Below, in pieces: positions 20,104-28,808 of a DNA stretch of 64,000 nt. The notes below the pieces were generated by a model that worked only from the letters and a program-made list of their open reading frames with translations, made no database searches and was not told the DNA's origin. How positions within the stretch are numbered: the first letter of the stretch is position 1; each line of letters opens with the position of its first letter. This DNA is from Flavobacterium supellecticarium (GTDB taxonomy: Bacteria; Bacteroidota; Bacteroidia; Flavobacteriales; Flavobacteriaceae), in the NCBI RefSeq assembly GCF_004801375.1, contig NZ_SSNZ01000002.1:310001-374000 (forward strand). Reading direction: 5' to 3'. The translations under genes were made by a program, and so were the position numbers.

Positions 20104-21693
20104 TTAGTTTAATTCCGATGTAAAATGAAGTTTTACGGTAGGGTATTTACTTTGTGTCATCTGAATCGAAAAATCCGAGTCAGCCAGGAATACCAGTTGT
20201 CCGTATTTGTCTTTTGCCAGGAATTTTTGTTTGATTCGTTTAAACTCAGCAAATTCTTCGTTTTTAGTGTCTTCCGGACGTACCCAACAGGCTTTAAATG
20301 CCGGGAAGTTTTCATATGAACATTTAGCGCCATATTCGTGCTCCAGTCGGTATTGGATTACTTCATACTGAAGTGCTCCTACGGTTCCGATTACTTTACG
20401 GTTGTTCATTTCCAATGTAAACAACTGCGCGACACCTTCGTCCATAAGCTGATCGATTCCTTTTTCAAGCTGTTTGGCTTTCATTGGATCGGCATTATTG
20501 ATATAACGGAAATGCTCCGGCGAGAAGCTTGGAATTCCTTTAAAGTTCATTAATTCTCCTTCGGTTAGGGTATCGCCGATTTTAAAGTTTCCGGTATCGT
20601 GTAATCCCACAATATCACCCGGATACGAAATATCGACAATCTCTTTCTTTTCAGCAAAAAAGGCATTTGGACTTGAGAATTTTAGGTTTTTACCCAAACG
20701 CACGTGTAAATACGGTTTGTTTCGTTCGAATACACCCGATACGATCTTAATAAATGCCAGTCGATCGCGGTGTTTCGGATCCATATTGGCGTGAATTTTA
20801 AACACAAATCCTGAAAATTTGTCTTCGTCCGGTTTTACATTACGCGTATCCGAATCTTTCGGTCTAGGCGAGGGTGCAATCTCGATAAAACAATCCAATA
20901 ATTCGCGAACCCCGAAATTGTTTAAAGCCGAACCGAAAAATACGGGTTGCAGGTTTCCTTCAAGATAGGCATCGCGATCAAACGGCGGATATACTTCGTC
21001 GATCAGTTCCAGTTCGTCACGTAATTTACCGGCTGGTTTTTCGCCAATTATTTTTTCCAGTTCCGGACTGTTGATATCCGAAAAAGCAATGGTTTCTTCT
21101 ATGTTTTTACGGCTGTCACCTTCAAAAAGATTGATGTTCTTTTCCCAGATATTGTATATCCCCTGGAAATCATATCCCATACCAATAGGGAAACTAAGCG
21201 GTGTTACTTTTAAACCCAGCTTTTTTTCCACTTCGTCCATCAGGTCAAAAGCATCCTTACCTTCACGGTCTAACTTATTGATAAAAACGATCATCGGGAT
21301 ATTACGCATACGGCATACTTCCACGAGTTTTTCGGTTTGTTCCTCAACCCCTTTGGCCACGTCCACAACCACGATCACACTATCTACAGCAGTTAAAGTA
21401 CGAAAAGTATCTTCTGCAAAATCTTTGTGACCCGGAGTGTCCAGGATATTGATTTTTTTGTCTTTATAATTGAATGCCAAAACGGAAGTCGCAACCGAGA
21501 TTCCTCTCTGACGCTCGATTTCCATAAAATCCGAAGTCGCTCCTTTTTTGATTTTATTGCTTTTTACAGCGCCCGCTTCCTGAATGGCACCACCAAAAAG
21601 TAACAGTTTTTCCGTTAATGTGGTTTTTCCGGCATCCGGGTGAGAGATAATACCAAAGGTTCTTCTGCGTTGAATTTCTTTTTGAAAGCTCAT
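20104..21693 (-). CDS. prfC: Peptide chain release factor 3
   Basis: 529 residues, the usual RF3 length. It is the GTPase that recycles RF1/RF2 from the ribosome after termination. The G1 motif is HPDAGKTT at residues 18-25, G3 is DTPGHKDFAED and G4 is NKLD; the C-terminal RF3 domain includes GALQYEVIQYRLEHEYG. The start is set at the ATG (21693). A TTG 24 nt further upstream is in frame but lies in a perfect -7 box (TACTTTTG). Monocistronic, with a terminator directly downstream, and divergent from the foldase operon. Confidence 0.97.
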   Translation of the reverse strand: MSFQKEIQRRRTFGIISHPDAGKTTLTEKLLLFGGAIQEAGAVKSNKIKKGATSDFMEIERQRGISVATSVLAFNYKDKKINILDTPGHKDFAEDTFRTLTAVDSVIVVVDVAKGVEEQTEKLVEVCRMRNIPMIVFINKLDREGKDAFDLMDEVEKKLGLKVTPLSFPIGMGYDFQGIYNIWEKNINLFEGDSRKNIEETIAFSDINSPELEKIIGEKPAGKLRDELELIDEVYPPFDRDAYLEGNLQPVFFGSALNNFGVRELLDCFIEIAPSPRPKDSDTRNVKPDEDKFSGFVFKIHANMDPKHRDRLAFIKIVSGVFERNKPYLHVRLGKNLKFSSPNAFFAEKKEIVDISYPGDIVGLHDTGNFKIGDTLTEGELMNFKGIPSFSPEHFRYINNADPMKAKQLEKGIDQLMDEGVAQLFTLEMNNRKVIGTVGALQYEVIQYRLEHEYGAKCSYENFPAFKACWVRPEDTKNEEFAEFKRIKQKFLAKDKYGQLVFLADSDFSIQMTQSKYPTVKLHFTSELN

Positions 21694-21714
21694 TTTAACA
21701 AAAATTAAGGACTG

Positions 21715-21722
21715 CAAAAGTA
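21715..21722 (-). promoter_or_regulatory. -7 promoter element TACTTTTG of prfC
   Basis: Read on the minus strand, a perfect TAnnTTTG 22 nt before the prfC ATG. No clear -33 box is seen. Confidence 0.5.
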
Positions 21723-21818
21723 GCTATAATTTATGAGAACTTTTTAATCGGTTTAAAAATAAGAAGCTTACAGCGTAAGACCGGCGCGATAATTTTTTGT
21801 TAATAGTAAAACGCATAG

Positions 21819-21848
21819 TTGTATAATGTAATTGAATTGTTATTTTTG
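21819..21848 (+). promoter_or_regulatory. Full Bacteroidota promoter of the foldase operon
   Basis: TTG at 21819-21821, a 19-nt spacer, then TATTTTTG at 21841-21848. Both boxes and the spacing fit the consensus for the Bacteroidota housekeeping sigma factor. The ATG of the first foldase gene is about 90 nt downstream. Confidence 0.7.
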
Positions 21849-21938
21849 TTGATTGCTAATCAACTAGTATAAGGGCAATCAGGAAAGCGGTTGCAGATTT
21901 TTTTCGAGACTATAAATTATTTAAAATATTTTGAAAGA

Positions 21939-23906
21939 ATGAGGTTAAAACATGTTCTGTTAGGTCTTTGTGTAGCGGCGACTGCGATTTCGTATGCACA
22001 GGATAAAACGAAAAAAGTACTTTTCAATATTGATAATCATCCTTATTATACCGACGAATTTAGCCGGGTGTACAAGAAAAATCTGGATTTGGTAAAAGAC
22101 GAGTCACAAAAAAATCTGGATCAATATCTGGATTTGTTTTTGGGATATAAACTGAAAATTCAGAAAGCCAACAAGCTGGGATTACAAAATGACGCCAATT
22201 ATTTAGCGGAGTTAAAATCGTATCGTACGCAATTGTCGCGTAACTACATGACCGATACTAAAGTGACCAAAGAGCTTGTGGATGAAGCCTATCAGCGTTC
22301 CCTAAAAGAAATCAAAGCTTCTCATATATTGATTACGGTCGATGAAAATGCATCGCCGGCTGATACATTAAAAGCCTATAATCAAGCTATGGATATCCGC
22401 AAAAAAGCAGTGGCTGGTGAAAATTTTGATGACCTGGCCGTTCGTTTTTCACAAGACCCTTCTGCAAAAGACAATAAAGGCGATTTAGGTTATTTTTCGG
22501 TTTTCAGAATGGTATACCCATTTGAAACGGCAGCTTATAAAACCAAAAAAGGAGAAGTGTCCTTGCCGGTTCATACGCGATTTGGTTACCATCTGATCAA
22601 AGTAAATGATATTCGTGATAACAGAGGACAGGTTTCCGTAGCACATATTATGCTGATGAAAGCGGAGAATCCGGTTGAAGGAGAATCGATTAAAAACAAT
22701 ATCGAAGACATCTATAAAAAAATCAAACAGGGCGAAAACTTCGAAAGCCTGGCGCAACAATTCTCTCAGGATCGTTCTTCTGCCGGAAAAGGCGGGCATT
22801 TACAACGCTTCGGATCGGGAGAGTTGAGTTCTGAAAAATTCGAAGACGTTGCTTTCTCACTTAAAAATCCGGGTGACATCTCCGAGCCGTTCCAAAGTCA
22901 GTTCGGATGGCATATTATCAAACTGATCGAAAAATATCCGGTTCGCAGTTTTGCTGATGTACAAACGGAAATGGAATCCCGAGTGCGTAAAGACGATCGT
23001 TCCAAACTGATTGATGCGTCGTTAAGTGAAAAACTGGCTAAAAAATACAATGTAGAGAAAAATCCAAAATTATATGCAAAAGCAGCCAAATTAGTAACCG
23101 ACAAATTTTATGAAGAAGCCTGGGAAGTACCGGCTTCCACTCCGGAATTAGAAGGTAATCTTTTGGTAATCAATAAAGATAAAAAAGTAAGTGCGCTTGA
23201 CTTTTTGGATTTTGTTAACACACAACAAAAAACAAAATGGGGTATCCGTCCGATCGGGAAAGTGGTTGACCAGTTGTATGGTAAATTTATCAACAACCAG
23301 TTAATGAACTATTACAACGACAATCTGGAAAAAGAGAATCCGGAATTTGCCAACGTAATGGACGAATACCGCGACGGATTGTTATTGTTTGATTTGATGG
23401 AAAAAGAAATCTGGAACAAAGCGAAAACCGATACCTTAGGATTAAAAGCATTCTACGAGAAAAACATTGCCAATTACCAATGGCATCCGCGAGTAGAGGC
23501 GAATGTGTTCTCTTCGACACAACAGGATGCAATCCAGCAGACATTAAAATTTCTGAAAAAGAAAAAATCCATTGATTTTATTAAAGAGCAACTTAATAAA
23601 GACAACAAAGTGTCTATTATGGTGAAGACTGGCGTTTTCGAAGAAGGAAGCGAAGCCTTACCAAAATACCCGAAACTAAATGTGGGGATTTCGGATGTGA
23701 TCAAAGACGGGAATTACTATTTTGTAATCGACGTGCTTAAAAAGATGCCAAAAGGGCCGAAAACATTTGAAGAAACCAAAGGGAAAGTGATTAACGATTA
23801 TCAGCAATACCTGGAAAGCAAATGGGTAGACGAACTGAAAAAAGAGTTTACCATCACTATTGATAAAGGTGTATTTAGCGAGGTAAAACAGGAATTACAG
23901 CAATAA
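21939..23906 (+). CDS. Periplasmic peptidyl-prolyl isomerase with two PpiC domains
   Basis: 655 residues from the ATG at 21939 (a TTG 48 nt upstream is in frame). Signal peptide about 1-20 (ends SYA before QDK). Two parvulin-type PpiC domains are visible, about residues 125-225 (ASHILITVD, FDDLAVRFSQDPSA, GDLGYFSVFRMVYPFE) and about 228-330 (VAHIMLMKA, FESLAQQFSQDRSS, GGHLQRFGSGELS). A long C-terminal region follows that resembles the chaperone arms of SurA/PrsA-type foldases. It probably assists folding of outer-membrane and exported proteins. First gene of a three-gene operon, 4 nt before the next start. Confidence 0.92.
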   Translation: MRLKHVLLGLCVAATAISYAQDKTKKVLFNIDNHPYYTDEFSRVYKKNLDLVKDESQKNLDQYLDLFLGYKLKIQKANKLGLQNDANYLAELKSYRTQLSRNYMTDTKVTKELVDEAYQRSLKEIKASHILITVDENASPADTLKAYNQAMDIRKKAVAGENFDDLAVRFSQDPSAKDNKGDLGYFSVFRMVYPFETAAYKTKKGEVSLPVHTRFGYHLIKVNDIRDNRGQVSVAHIMLMKAENPVEGESIKNNIEDIYKKIKQGENFESLAQQFSQDRSSAGKGGHLQRFGSGELSSEKFEDVAFSLKNPGDISEPFQSQFGWHIIKLIEKYPVRSFADVQTEMESRVRKDDRSKLIDASLSEKLAKKYNVEKNPKLYAKAAKLVTDKFYEEAWEVPASTPELEGNLLVINKDKKVSALDFLDFVNTQQKTKWGIRPIGKVVDQLYGKFINNQLMNYYNDNLEKENPEFANVMDEYRDGLLLFDLMEKEIWNKAKTDTLGLKAFYEKNIANYQWHPRVEANVFSSTQQDAIQQTLKFLKKKKSIDFIKEQLNKDNKVSIMVKTGVFEEGSEALPKYPKLNVGISDVIKDGNYYFVIDVLKKMPKGPKTFEETKGKVINDYQQYLESKWVDELKKEFTITIDKGVFSEVKQELQQ

Positions 23907-23910
23907 ATAG

Positions 23911-24762
23911 ATGAATAAAGCCGCTGTACTGTTTTTAATAGTGTTTTCGGTTTGGTCCTGCGACTATATCCGGCCGAAACAAAAGCCCGAAGCAATTGCG
24001 CGGGTAAACGATTCCTATCTGTATGCAGACGAAATCAAAGGATTGGTTCCTGCCGGGACCTCCAAAGCGGATAGTCTGATGATTGTTAAAAATTATATTG
24101 ACAGATGGGCAACGCGTACACTATTGATGGATGCGGCCGAAGTGAATCTTAGTGATAAGGAAAAAGCCTCTTTTGACGTTTTGATCAAACAATACACAAC
24201 CGATCTGTATACGGGCGCTTATATTGAACAAGTCGTGAAACAGGCTATTGATACGACGATAACAAAAGACGAATTGTTGCGTTATTATCAGGCAAACAAA
24301 GAAAATTTCAAGACAACAGGGACGTTAGTCCGGTTAAAATATATCAATCTGACCAAAGATAATCCTAAATTTGCAGTCATCAGAAGCCGGTTCAATTCCT
24401 CACGGAAAGAAGATAAAAAAGCCTTAGAAGGAATGACGATACAATTTAAGAGCTATGCTTTTAACGACACGGTATGGGTCGATATGAATCAGGTGTATCG
24501 AAACCTGCCGTTTGTAAACCCGGATAATCGGGACCGTTATATAACCGACGGAATCTCGTATGAATATCAGGACAGTCTTTCGGCCTATCTGGTAAAAGTG
24601 AATAAGGTTTTAGATCGGAACCAAACGGCGCCGTTCGAATATATAAGCCCAACGATAAAACAAATATTATTAAATAACAGAAAATTAGAATACATTAAGA
24701 AATTTGAAAAAGAGATCACTAATGATGCCATTAAAAATAAGAAATATGAAGTTTATAAATAA
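23911..24762 (+). CDS. Foldase-like lipoprotein (SurA/PpiC family without clear catalytic domain)
   Basis: 283 residues. The N-terminal hydrophobic segment ends in SVWSC, with Cys17 as the likely lipidated residue. The body begins with ARVNDSYLYADEIKGLVP, the typical SurA N-terminal pattern, and is helical; I do not find a clear parvulin domain. Sits between two PpiC proteins, 4 nt after the first, and its last 17 nt overlap the next gene, so the three are surely co-expressed. Possible role: a membrane-tethered chaperone working with its neighbours (inference). Confidence 0.85.
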   Translation: MNKAAVLFLIVFSVWSCDYIRPKQKPEAIARVNDSYLYADEIKGLVPAGTSKADSLMIVKNYIDRWATRTLLMDAAEVNLSDKEKASFDVLIKQYTTDLYTGAYIEQVVKQAIDTTITKDELLRYYQANKENFKTTGTLVRLKYINLTKDNPKFAVIRSRFNSSRKEDKKALEGMTIQFKSYAFNDTVWVDMNQVYRNLPFVNPDNRDRYITDGISYEYQDSLSAYLVKVNKVLDRNQTAPFEYISPTIKQILLNNRKLEYIKKFEKEITNDAIKNKKYEVYK

Positions 24763-26113
24763 AAAGGCGGCTTTGATTTTCGGGTTGTCTCTGACGTTCT
24801 TCGGAACAGCTCAGGCGCAACAAACCCCGAAAAAGAAGATTGACGGAGTGGTAGCCGTAGTTGGGGAATATGTTGTATTGGATTCGGATATCGACAAAAC
24901 ATTTGTCGAGTTACAGGCACAAGGGATTGACATCAAAAATATCACGCGTTGTGAAATGTTCGGGAAACTTTTGGAAGATAAATTATACGCACATCAGGCT
25001 GTTCAGGATAGTATCGTAGTGACCGATCAGGAAGTACACGACTTTATGAACTCGCAGTTGGATCAGATGGTAGAGCAGGTAGGGTCGATTGATAAAGTAG
25101 TGAAATTCTATAACAAAAAGAATCTGGAAGAATTTAAAACCTACTTTTTCGACATCGTAAAGATGAACAAACTAACCTCGCAAATGCAACGTAAGGTAGT
25201 GGATGCGGTAGAGATCACTCCGGAAGAAGTGCGTACGTTCTTTAAAGGAATTCCAAAAGAAGAATTACCGGTTTTCGGAGCCGAAATGGAAGTAGCGCAA
25301 ATTGTGATCAACCCTAAGATTTCCGATGCTGAAAAACAAAGGGTGATGAATCAGTTACGCGAAATTAAAAAAGATGTAATGGATAATGGTGCCAGCTTTT
25401 ATAGTAAAGCGGTATTATTTTCGGATGATAAAGCGTCGGTGCCAACAGGAGGTTTTTATAAAATCACCCGAAAAACACCATTCGTAAAAGAATTTAAAGA
25501 TGTGGCTTTTAGTTTGGCGGAAGGGGAAATTTCCGAACCGTTTGAAACCACCTATGGTTATCATATTATCTACCTGGAGAAAATCCGTGGTCAGGAATTG
25601 GATTTACGACATATTTTGATTATTCCGAAAGTATCGGATGAAGCGATGAAGGAAGCGAAAGAAAAAATCGAAAAAATCCGTCAGCGAATTGTGAGTGGTG
25701 AGATTTCGTTTGCCGATGCAGCGCGATCGTCGTCCGATGAAAAAGAAACCCGTAACAGCGGTGGACTTTTAGTAAATCCAAGAACTTTGGAAACCCGTTT
25801 TGAGTTGACTAAAATGGATCCGGCGCTTTACAGCCAGGTGGCCGATTTAAAAGATGGGGCGGTATCGTTGCCATTGGTAGATGCAGATGAAAAAGGAATG
25901 AAGCATTACAAATTATTGACGGTTACCAATCGTTATGATGAGCATACGGCCGATTATGCGAAAGATTACCTTAAAATCAAAGAATTGGCTTTAAAGGAAA
26001 AACAAATTAAAGCCATCGCCAAATGGACTGAAGAGAAAATTAAAGAAACCTATATTAAAATCAACGGAGATTACAGAGACTGTAAATTCACGAATAACTG
26101 GTTGAAAAAATAA
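24746..26113 (+). CDS. SurA-like periplasmic peptidyl-prolyl isomerase
   Basis: 455 residues from the ATG at 24746. An in-frame TTG 42 nt upstream exists, but the product would lose the typical signal peptide (about 1-24, ending AQA). The N-terminal helical domain (VVAVVGEYVVLDSDID, typical of SurA) is followed by two PpiC domains, about 170-270 (EVAQIVINPKISD, TYGYHIIYLE) and about 280-375 (LDLRHILIIPKVSD, FADAARSSSDEKETRNSGG). Family role: chaperone and isomerase for outer-membrane proteins. Last gene of the foldase operon, overlapping the lipoprotein by 17 nt; a terminator follows. Confidence 0.94.
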   Translation: MKFINKKAALIFGLSLTFFGTAQAQQTPKKKIDGVVAVVGEYVVLDSDIDKTFVELQAQGIDIKNITRCEMFGKLLEDKLYAHQAVQDSIVVTDQEVHDFMNSQLDQMVEQVGSIDKVVKFYNKKNLEEFKTYFFDIVKMNKLTSQMQRKVVDAVEITPEEVRTFFKGIPKEELPVFGAEMEVAQIVINPKISDAEKQRVMNQLREIKKDVMDNGASFYSKAVLFSDDKASVPTGGFYKITRKTPFVKEFKDVAFSLAEGEISEPFETTYGYHIIYLEKIRGQELDLRHILIIPKVSDEAMKEAKEKIEKIRQRIVSGEISFADAARSSSDEKETRNSGGLLVNPRTLETRFELTKMDPALYSQVADLKDGAVSLPLVDADEKGMKHYKLLTVTNRYDEHTADYAKDYLKIKELALKEKQIKAIAKWTEEKIKETYIKINGDYRDCKFTNNWLKK

Positions 26114-26130
26114 TTTTTAAAAAATAATTA

Positions 26131-26170
26131 AAAGAGTTAGTTTTATGAATTTAAAGCTAACTCTTTTTTA
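26131..26170 (+). terminator. Terminator of the foldase operon
   Basis: Arms AAAGAGTTAG and CTAACTCTTT separated by a 16-nt loop, followed by T-rich sequence; 18 nt after the SurA-like stop. Confidence 0.7.
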
Positions 26171-26195
26171 ATTTAACAGATACGAATAAAATATT

Positions 26196-27149
26196 ATGTC
26201 AGACGTTGCAGCAATTCAAAACCTGGTTCAGAAACAAAAAGCCTTAAAAGAGGAAATCGCTAAAATTATCGTGGGTCAGGAAGAAGTGGTGAACCAGATT
26301 GTATTGAGCATTTTTGCCGGAGGACATGCCTTGTTGGTAGGGGTTCCGGGATTGGCCAAAACATTAATGGTAAACACGATTTCGCAGGCTTTGGGATTGG
26401 ACTTTAAACGCATTCAGTTTACACCCGATTTAATGCCGTCTGATATTCTGGGAAGTGAAATTCTGGACGAATCGCGGACTTTTAAATTTATTAAAGGACC
26501 GGTTTTTTCCAATATCATCTTGGCGGATGAGATCAACCGTACACCGCCAAAAACCCAGGCGGCGCTTTTGGAAGCGATGCAGGAAAAAGCGGTAACCATT
26601 GCCGGACATCACTATAAATTGGATTTGCCGTTTTTTGTATTGGCAACCCAAAACCCGATTGAACAGGAAGGTACTTATCCGTTACCGGAAGCGCAGTTGG
26701 ATCGTTTTATGTTTGCAATCAAATTAAATTACCCGACTTTTGAAGAAGAAGTACAAGTAGTAAAAAGTACTACTTCGGATGTAAGTGCTGTTATAAATCC
26801 ATTGTTTACAGCTCAGGAAATCATCGATTTCCAGCATTTGATTCGTCGTATTCCGGTAGCGGATAACGTGATCGAATATGCCGTGGCCTTAGTTAGTAAA
26901 ACACGTCCGGATAACGCTTTGGCAACCGATTATGTAAAGAATTACCTGGATTGGGGAGCGGGACCACGAGCTTCGCAAAACCTGATTTTGGCCGCTAAAA
27001 CCAACGCGGCTTTAAACGGTAAGTTTTCGCCGGATATCGAGGATGTAAAAGCGGTAGCAACCGGAATTTTGCGTCACCGTATCATTAAGAATTATAAAGC
27101 GGATGCGGAAGGAATTACAGAAGAAATGATCGTTGCGAAATTATTATAA
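26196..27149 (+). CDS. MoxR-family AAA+ ATPase
   Basis: 317 residues. Walker A GVPGLAKT at about 49-56 and Walker B ILADEINR at about 108-115, followed by PPKTQAALLEAMQE and LATQNPIEQEGTYPLPEAQLDRF, all hallmarks of the MoxR group. These ATPases act as chaperones that activate or assemble partner proteins, commonly VWA-domain or DUF58 proteins; no such partner follows here. It starts 26 nt after the foldase terminator and has no recognised promoter motif, so transcription may rely on readthrough or an unseen promoter. Confidence 0.93.
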   Translation: MSDVAAIQNLVQKQKALKEEIAKIIVGQEEVVNQIVLSIFAGGHALLVGVPGLAKTLMVNTISQALGLDFKRIQFTPDLMPSDILGSEILDESRTFKFIKGPVFSNIILADEINRTPPKTQAALLEAMQEKAVTIAGHHYKLDLPFFVLATQNPIEQEGTYPLPEAQLDRFMFAIKLNYPTFEEEVQVVKSTTSDVSAVINPLFTAQEIIDFQHLIRRIPVADNVIEYAVALVSKTRPDNALATDYVKNYLDWGAGPRASQNLILAAKTNAALNGKFSPDIEDVKAVATGILRHRIIKNYKADAEGITEEMIVAKLL

Positions 27150-27201
27150 TTTTTTTTTATTTTTTGCGTTTTTGTTAGAACGAACCAAAAACTGTTATCA
27201 A

Positions 27202-27567
27202 ATGAAAAATAGTGTAAAAAATTTGCCGGAATATATCCTAATGGGACTGGCGGTTTTCAGTTTTGTAGAAACCCTGATTGTAAAAGGGCAAATCAATTAC
27301 CTGATGATTGTGGTACTGGCCATTATGGTAGCGCAACTGGTGTTTAAAAATCGCTATTTTGGGATTTTTCTGGGACTGGTTGTAGGATTACTATCCTTCG
27401 GGTTGTTTTTGGCGGTACTAACCGATTATCGAAAGTTTCCGGAGGTGACTTCTAAAGCAATCGAGCTGATAACAGTGGGAAGTTTACTATCATTGGGCGG
27501 AGCGATACTCGCAGCGATACTACTTTTTAAATACTTTAATCAGGAAGAAAAAATAGCCGTACACTAA
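27202..27567 (+). CDS. Small four-TM membrane protein
   Basis: 121 residues from the ATG at 27202; a TTG 69 nt earlier is in frame but overlaps the end of the MoxR gene and gives a longer N-terminus. Four predicted hydrophobic segments at about 9-28, 32-50, 53-75 and 88-110, with short polar links and a charged tail (FNQEEKIAVH). Not recognised as a characterised family. It lies 52 nt after the MoxR gene on the same strand and may be co-transcribed with it. The terminator follows. Confidence 0.75.
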   Translation: MKNSVKNLPEYILMGLAVFSFVETLIVKGQINYLMIVVLAIMVAQLVFKNRYFGIFLGLVVGLLSFGLFLAVLTDYRKFPEVTSKAIELITVGSLLSLGGAILAAILLFKYFNQEEKIAVH

Positions 27568-27576
27568 ATCAAAATA

Positions 27577-27615
27577 AAAAAGAGCTTTTTCAATACTTTC
27601 GAAAAGGCTCTTTTT
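27577..27615. terminator. Bidirectional terminator
   Basis: Stem AAAAAGAGCTTTTTC with GAAAAGGCTCTTTTT (one G-T wobble) around a loop of about 9 nt, between the convergent small membrane protein and the PHM-like protein. Confidence 0.75.
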
Positions 27616-27634
27616 GTTTGCAATGGCGCTAACG

Positions 27635-28771
27635 CTATTTTGACGCGATTTTCTTTTCCAGTTCGCGGTCGTAAAAAAACAAAAACATACTGCCCATCAT
27701 ATCCTGTTCCGATGCAGAAGTGTTGTTAACGTTTAAAACCAGTTCGTAGTCGTGATTTCCATAAAGCCATACACCGGTTTCGGAGTGAAATGGCTGGATT
27801 TCCTTTAGTCCGATTTTGTCTTTATAGTTGATCACCTTACAGCTAAAAACGGTTTTGCCGGTAGTCTTGTCGTAAATGCCGATCGCGGTTGCAAACGGAT
27901 GTACGTGCGGCGCGGAAAAATGCAGACGGGCGCTATCTGCAAGTTGTAATTGTTCGGTAATACTGCTTCGATACGTGGTAATACCGGTCGGAATTACCCA
28001 ATGACCGGACAATTTGTTTCCGTTTTTATCTTCATACGTGTGATTTTTGGTTTCTACAGGAATACATTGATTGCTTCCTGGATCCAATGGGCCTTTAAAA
28101 GGATCGTGTTTATCGAAAGGTAATTGTATAAAAACGGTTTTGCTCATTAATGGTTTTATAGTATTTTGGGAAGCATCGTATTTAATGGTGATCTTGTGTT
28201 TTACCTTTTTAAAAATATCCGGGATATTCTGATTCAAAGTCTGTGACGTAACAAAAAGAAAATCATTGCCGATAATCGGAACGCCATAGCCTTCCGGAAA
28301 ATCAAAACGCTCCAAACCTTGAGACAGCGAAGTAAGGCGCGGATATTGTTTTCCGATACGATCGTCTAACTGCCAGTGGCTATAATATTTTACATCGTTA
28401 ATATCAACATTCATATGACAGATATAATCATTGGATAACGGCGCATTCGTATTGGCGTCAAACGCCTGTACTTCAAAACCTTTAATCCATAATAATTTTT
28501 CGGTCTGATTCAGTTGGATATAACGGGACGCTTTCGGACCTTCCATCGATTTGTAAATGCCGTCAATAAGAAAAGTGGGCGATAGCATTTTGTACTCCTG
28601 TATGCCATTGGTTACGATCCAGTCATTGTCCAGCAATCCGGTAAAATGCAAAACCTGTGTTTTAACAATCGCCTTATGTCGGTTGGTGAGTTGGGAATAT
28701 ACAATTCCAATCACGGCTAGAATAAAGACAATCAGGATTGTAAAATATTTATATATCTTTGATTTTTTCAT
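27635..28771 (-). CDS. Membrane-anchored protein resembling copper type II (PHM-like) monooxygenases
   Basis: 378 residues from the ATG at 28771 (a GTG 51 nt upstream is in frame but overlaps the divergent gene). One N-terminal TM helix (about 8-27), then an extracytoplasmic region. Its second half follows the order of the C-terminal copper domain of peptidylglycine alpha-hydroxylating monooxygenase: HWVIPTG at 257-263, LHFSAPHVHPFATAIGIY with the H289-x-H291 pair, then SASEQDMMGSMFLFFY with Met358/359, matching the HxH and Met ligands of the CuM site. The first half has CHM at 118-120 where PHM has HHM, and a GYGVPIIGNDFLFV segment like the PHM VGFRVGGE region. The CuH histidines seem incomplete. 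This assignment is by eye from remembered PHM patterns, so treat as a hypothesis. Confidence 0.6.
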   Translation of the reverse strand: MKKSKIYKYFTILIVFILAVIGIVYSQLTNRHKAIVKTQVLHFTGLLDNDWIVTNGIQEYKMLSPTFLIDGIYKSMEGPKASRYIQLNQTEKLLWIKGFEVQAFDANTNAPLSNDYICHMNVDINDVKYYSHWQLDDRIGKQYPRLTSLSQGLERFDFPEGYGVPIIGNDFLFVTSQTLNQNIPDIFKKVKHKITIKYDASQNTIKPLMSKTVFIQLPFDKHDPFKGPLDPGSNQCIPVETKNHTYEDKNGNKLSGHWVIPTGITTYRSSITEQLQLADSARLHFSAPHVHPFATAIGIYDKTTGKTVFSCKVINYKDKIGLKEIQPFHSETGVWLYGNHDYELVLNVNNTSASEQDMMGSMFLFFYDRELEKKIASK

Positions 28772-28808
28772 AAAAAAATGCAATGTAAAACAAAAATAGA
28801 TAAATAAA

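Noticed and set aside
27133..27201. N-terminal extension of the small four-TM protein to the TTG at 27133
   Set aside because: The TTG overlaps the MoxR coding end and the added residues are a low-complexity Phe/Leu/Tyr run; the ATG at 27202 is better.
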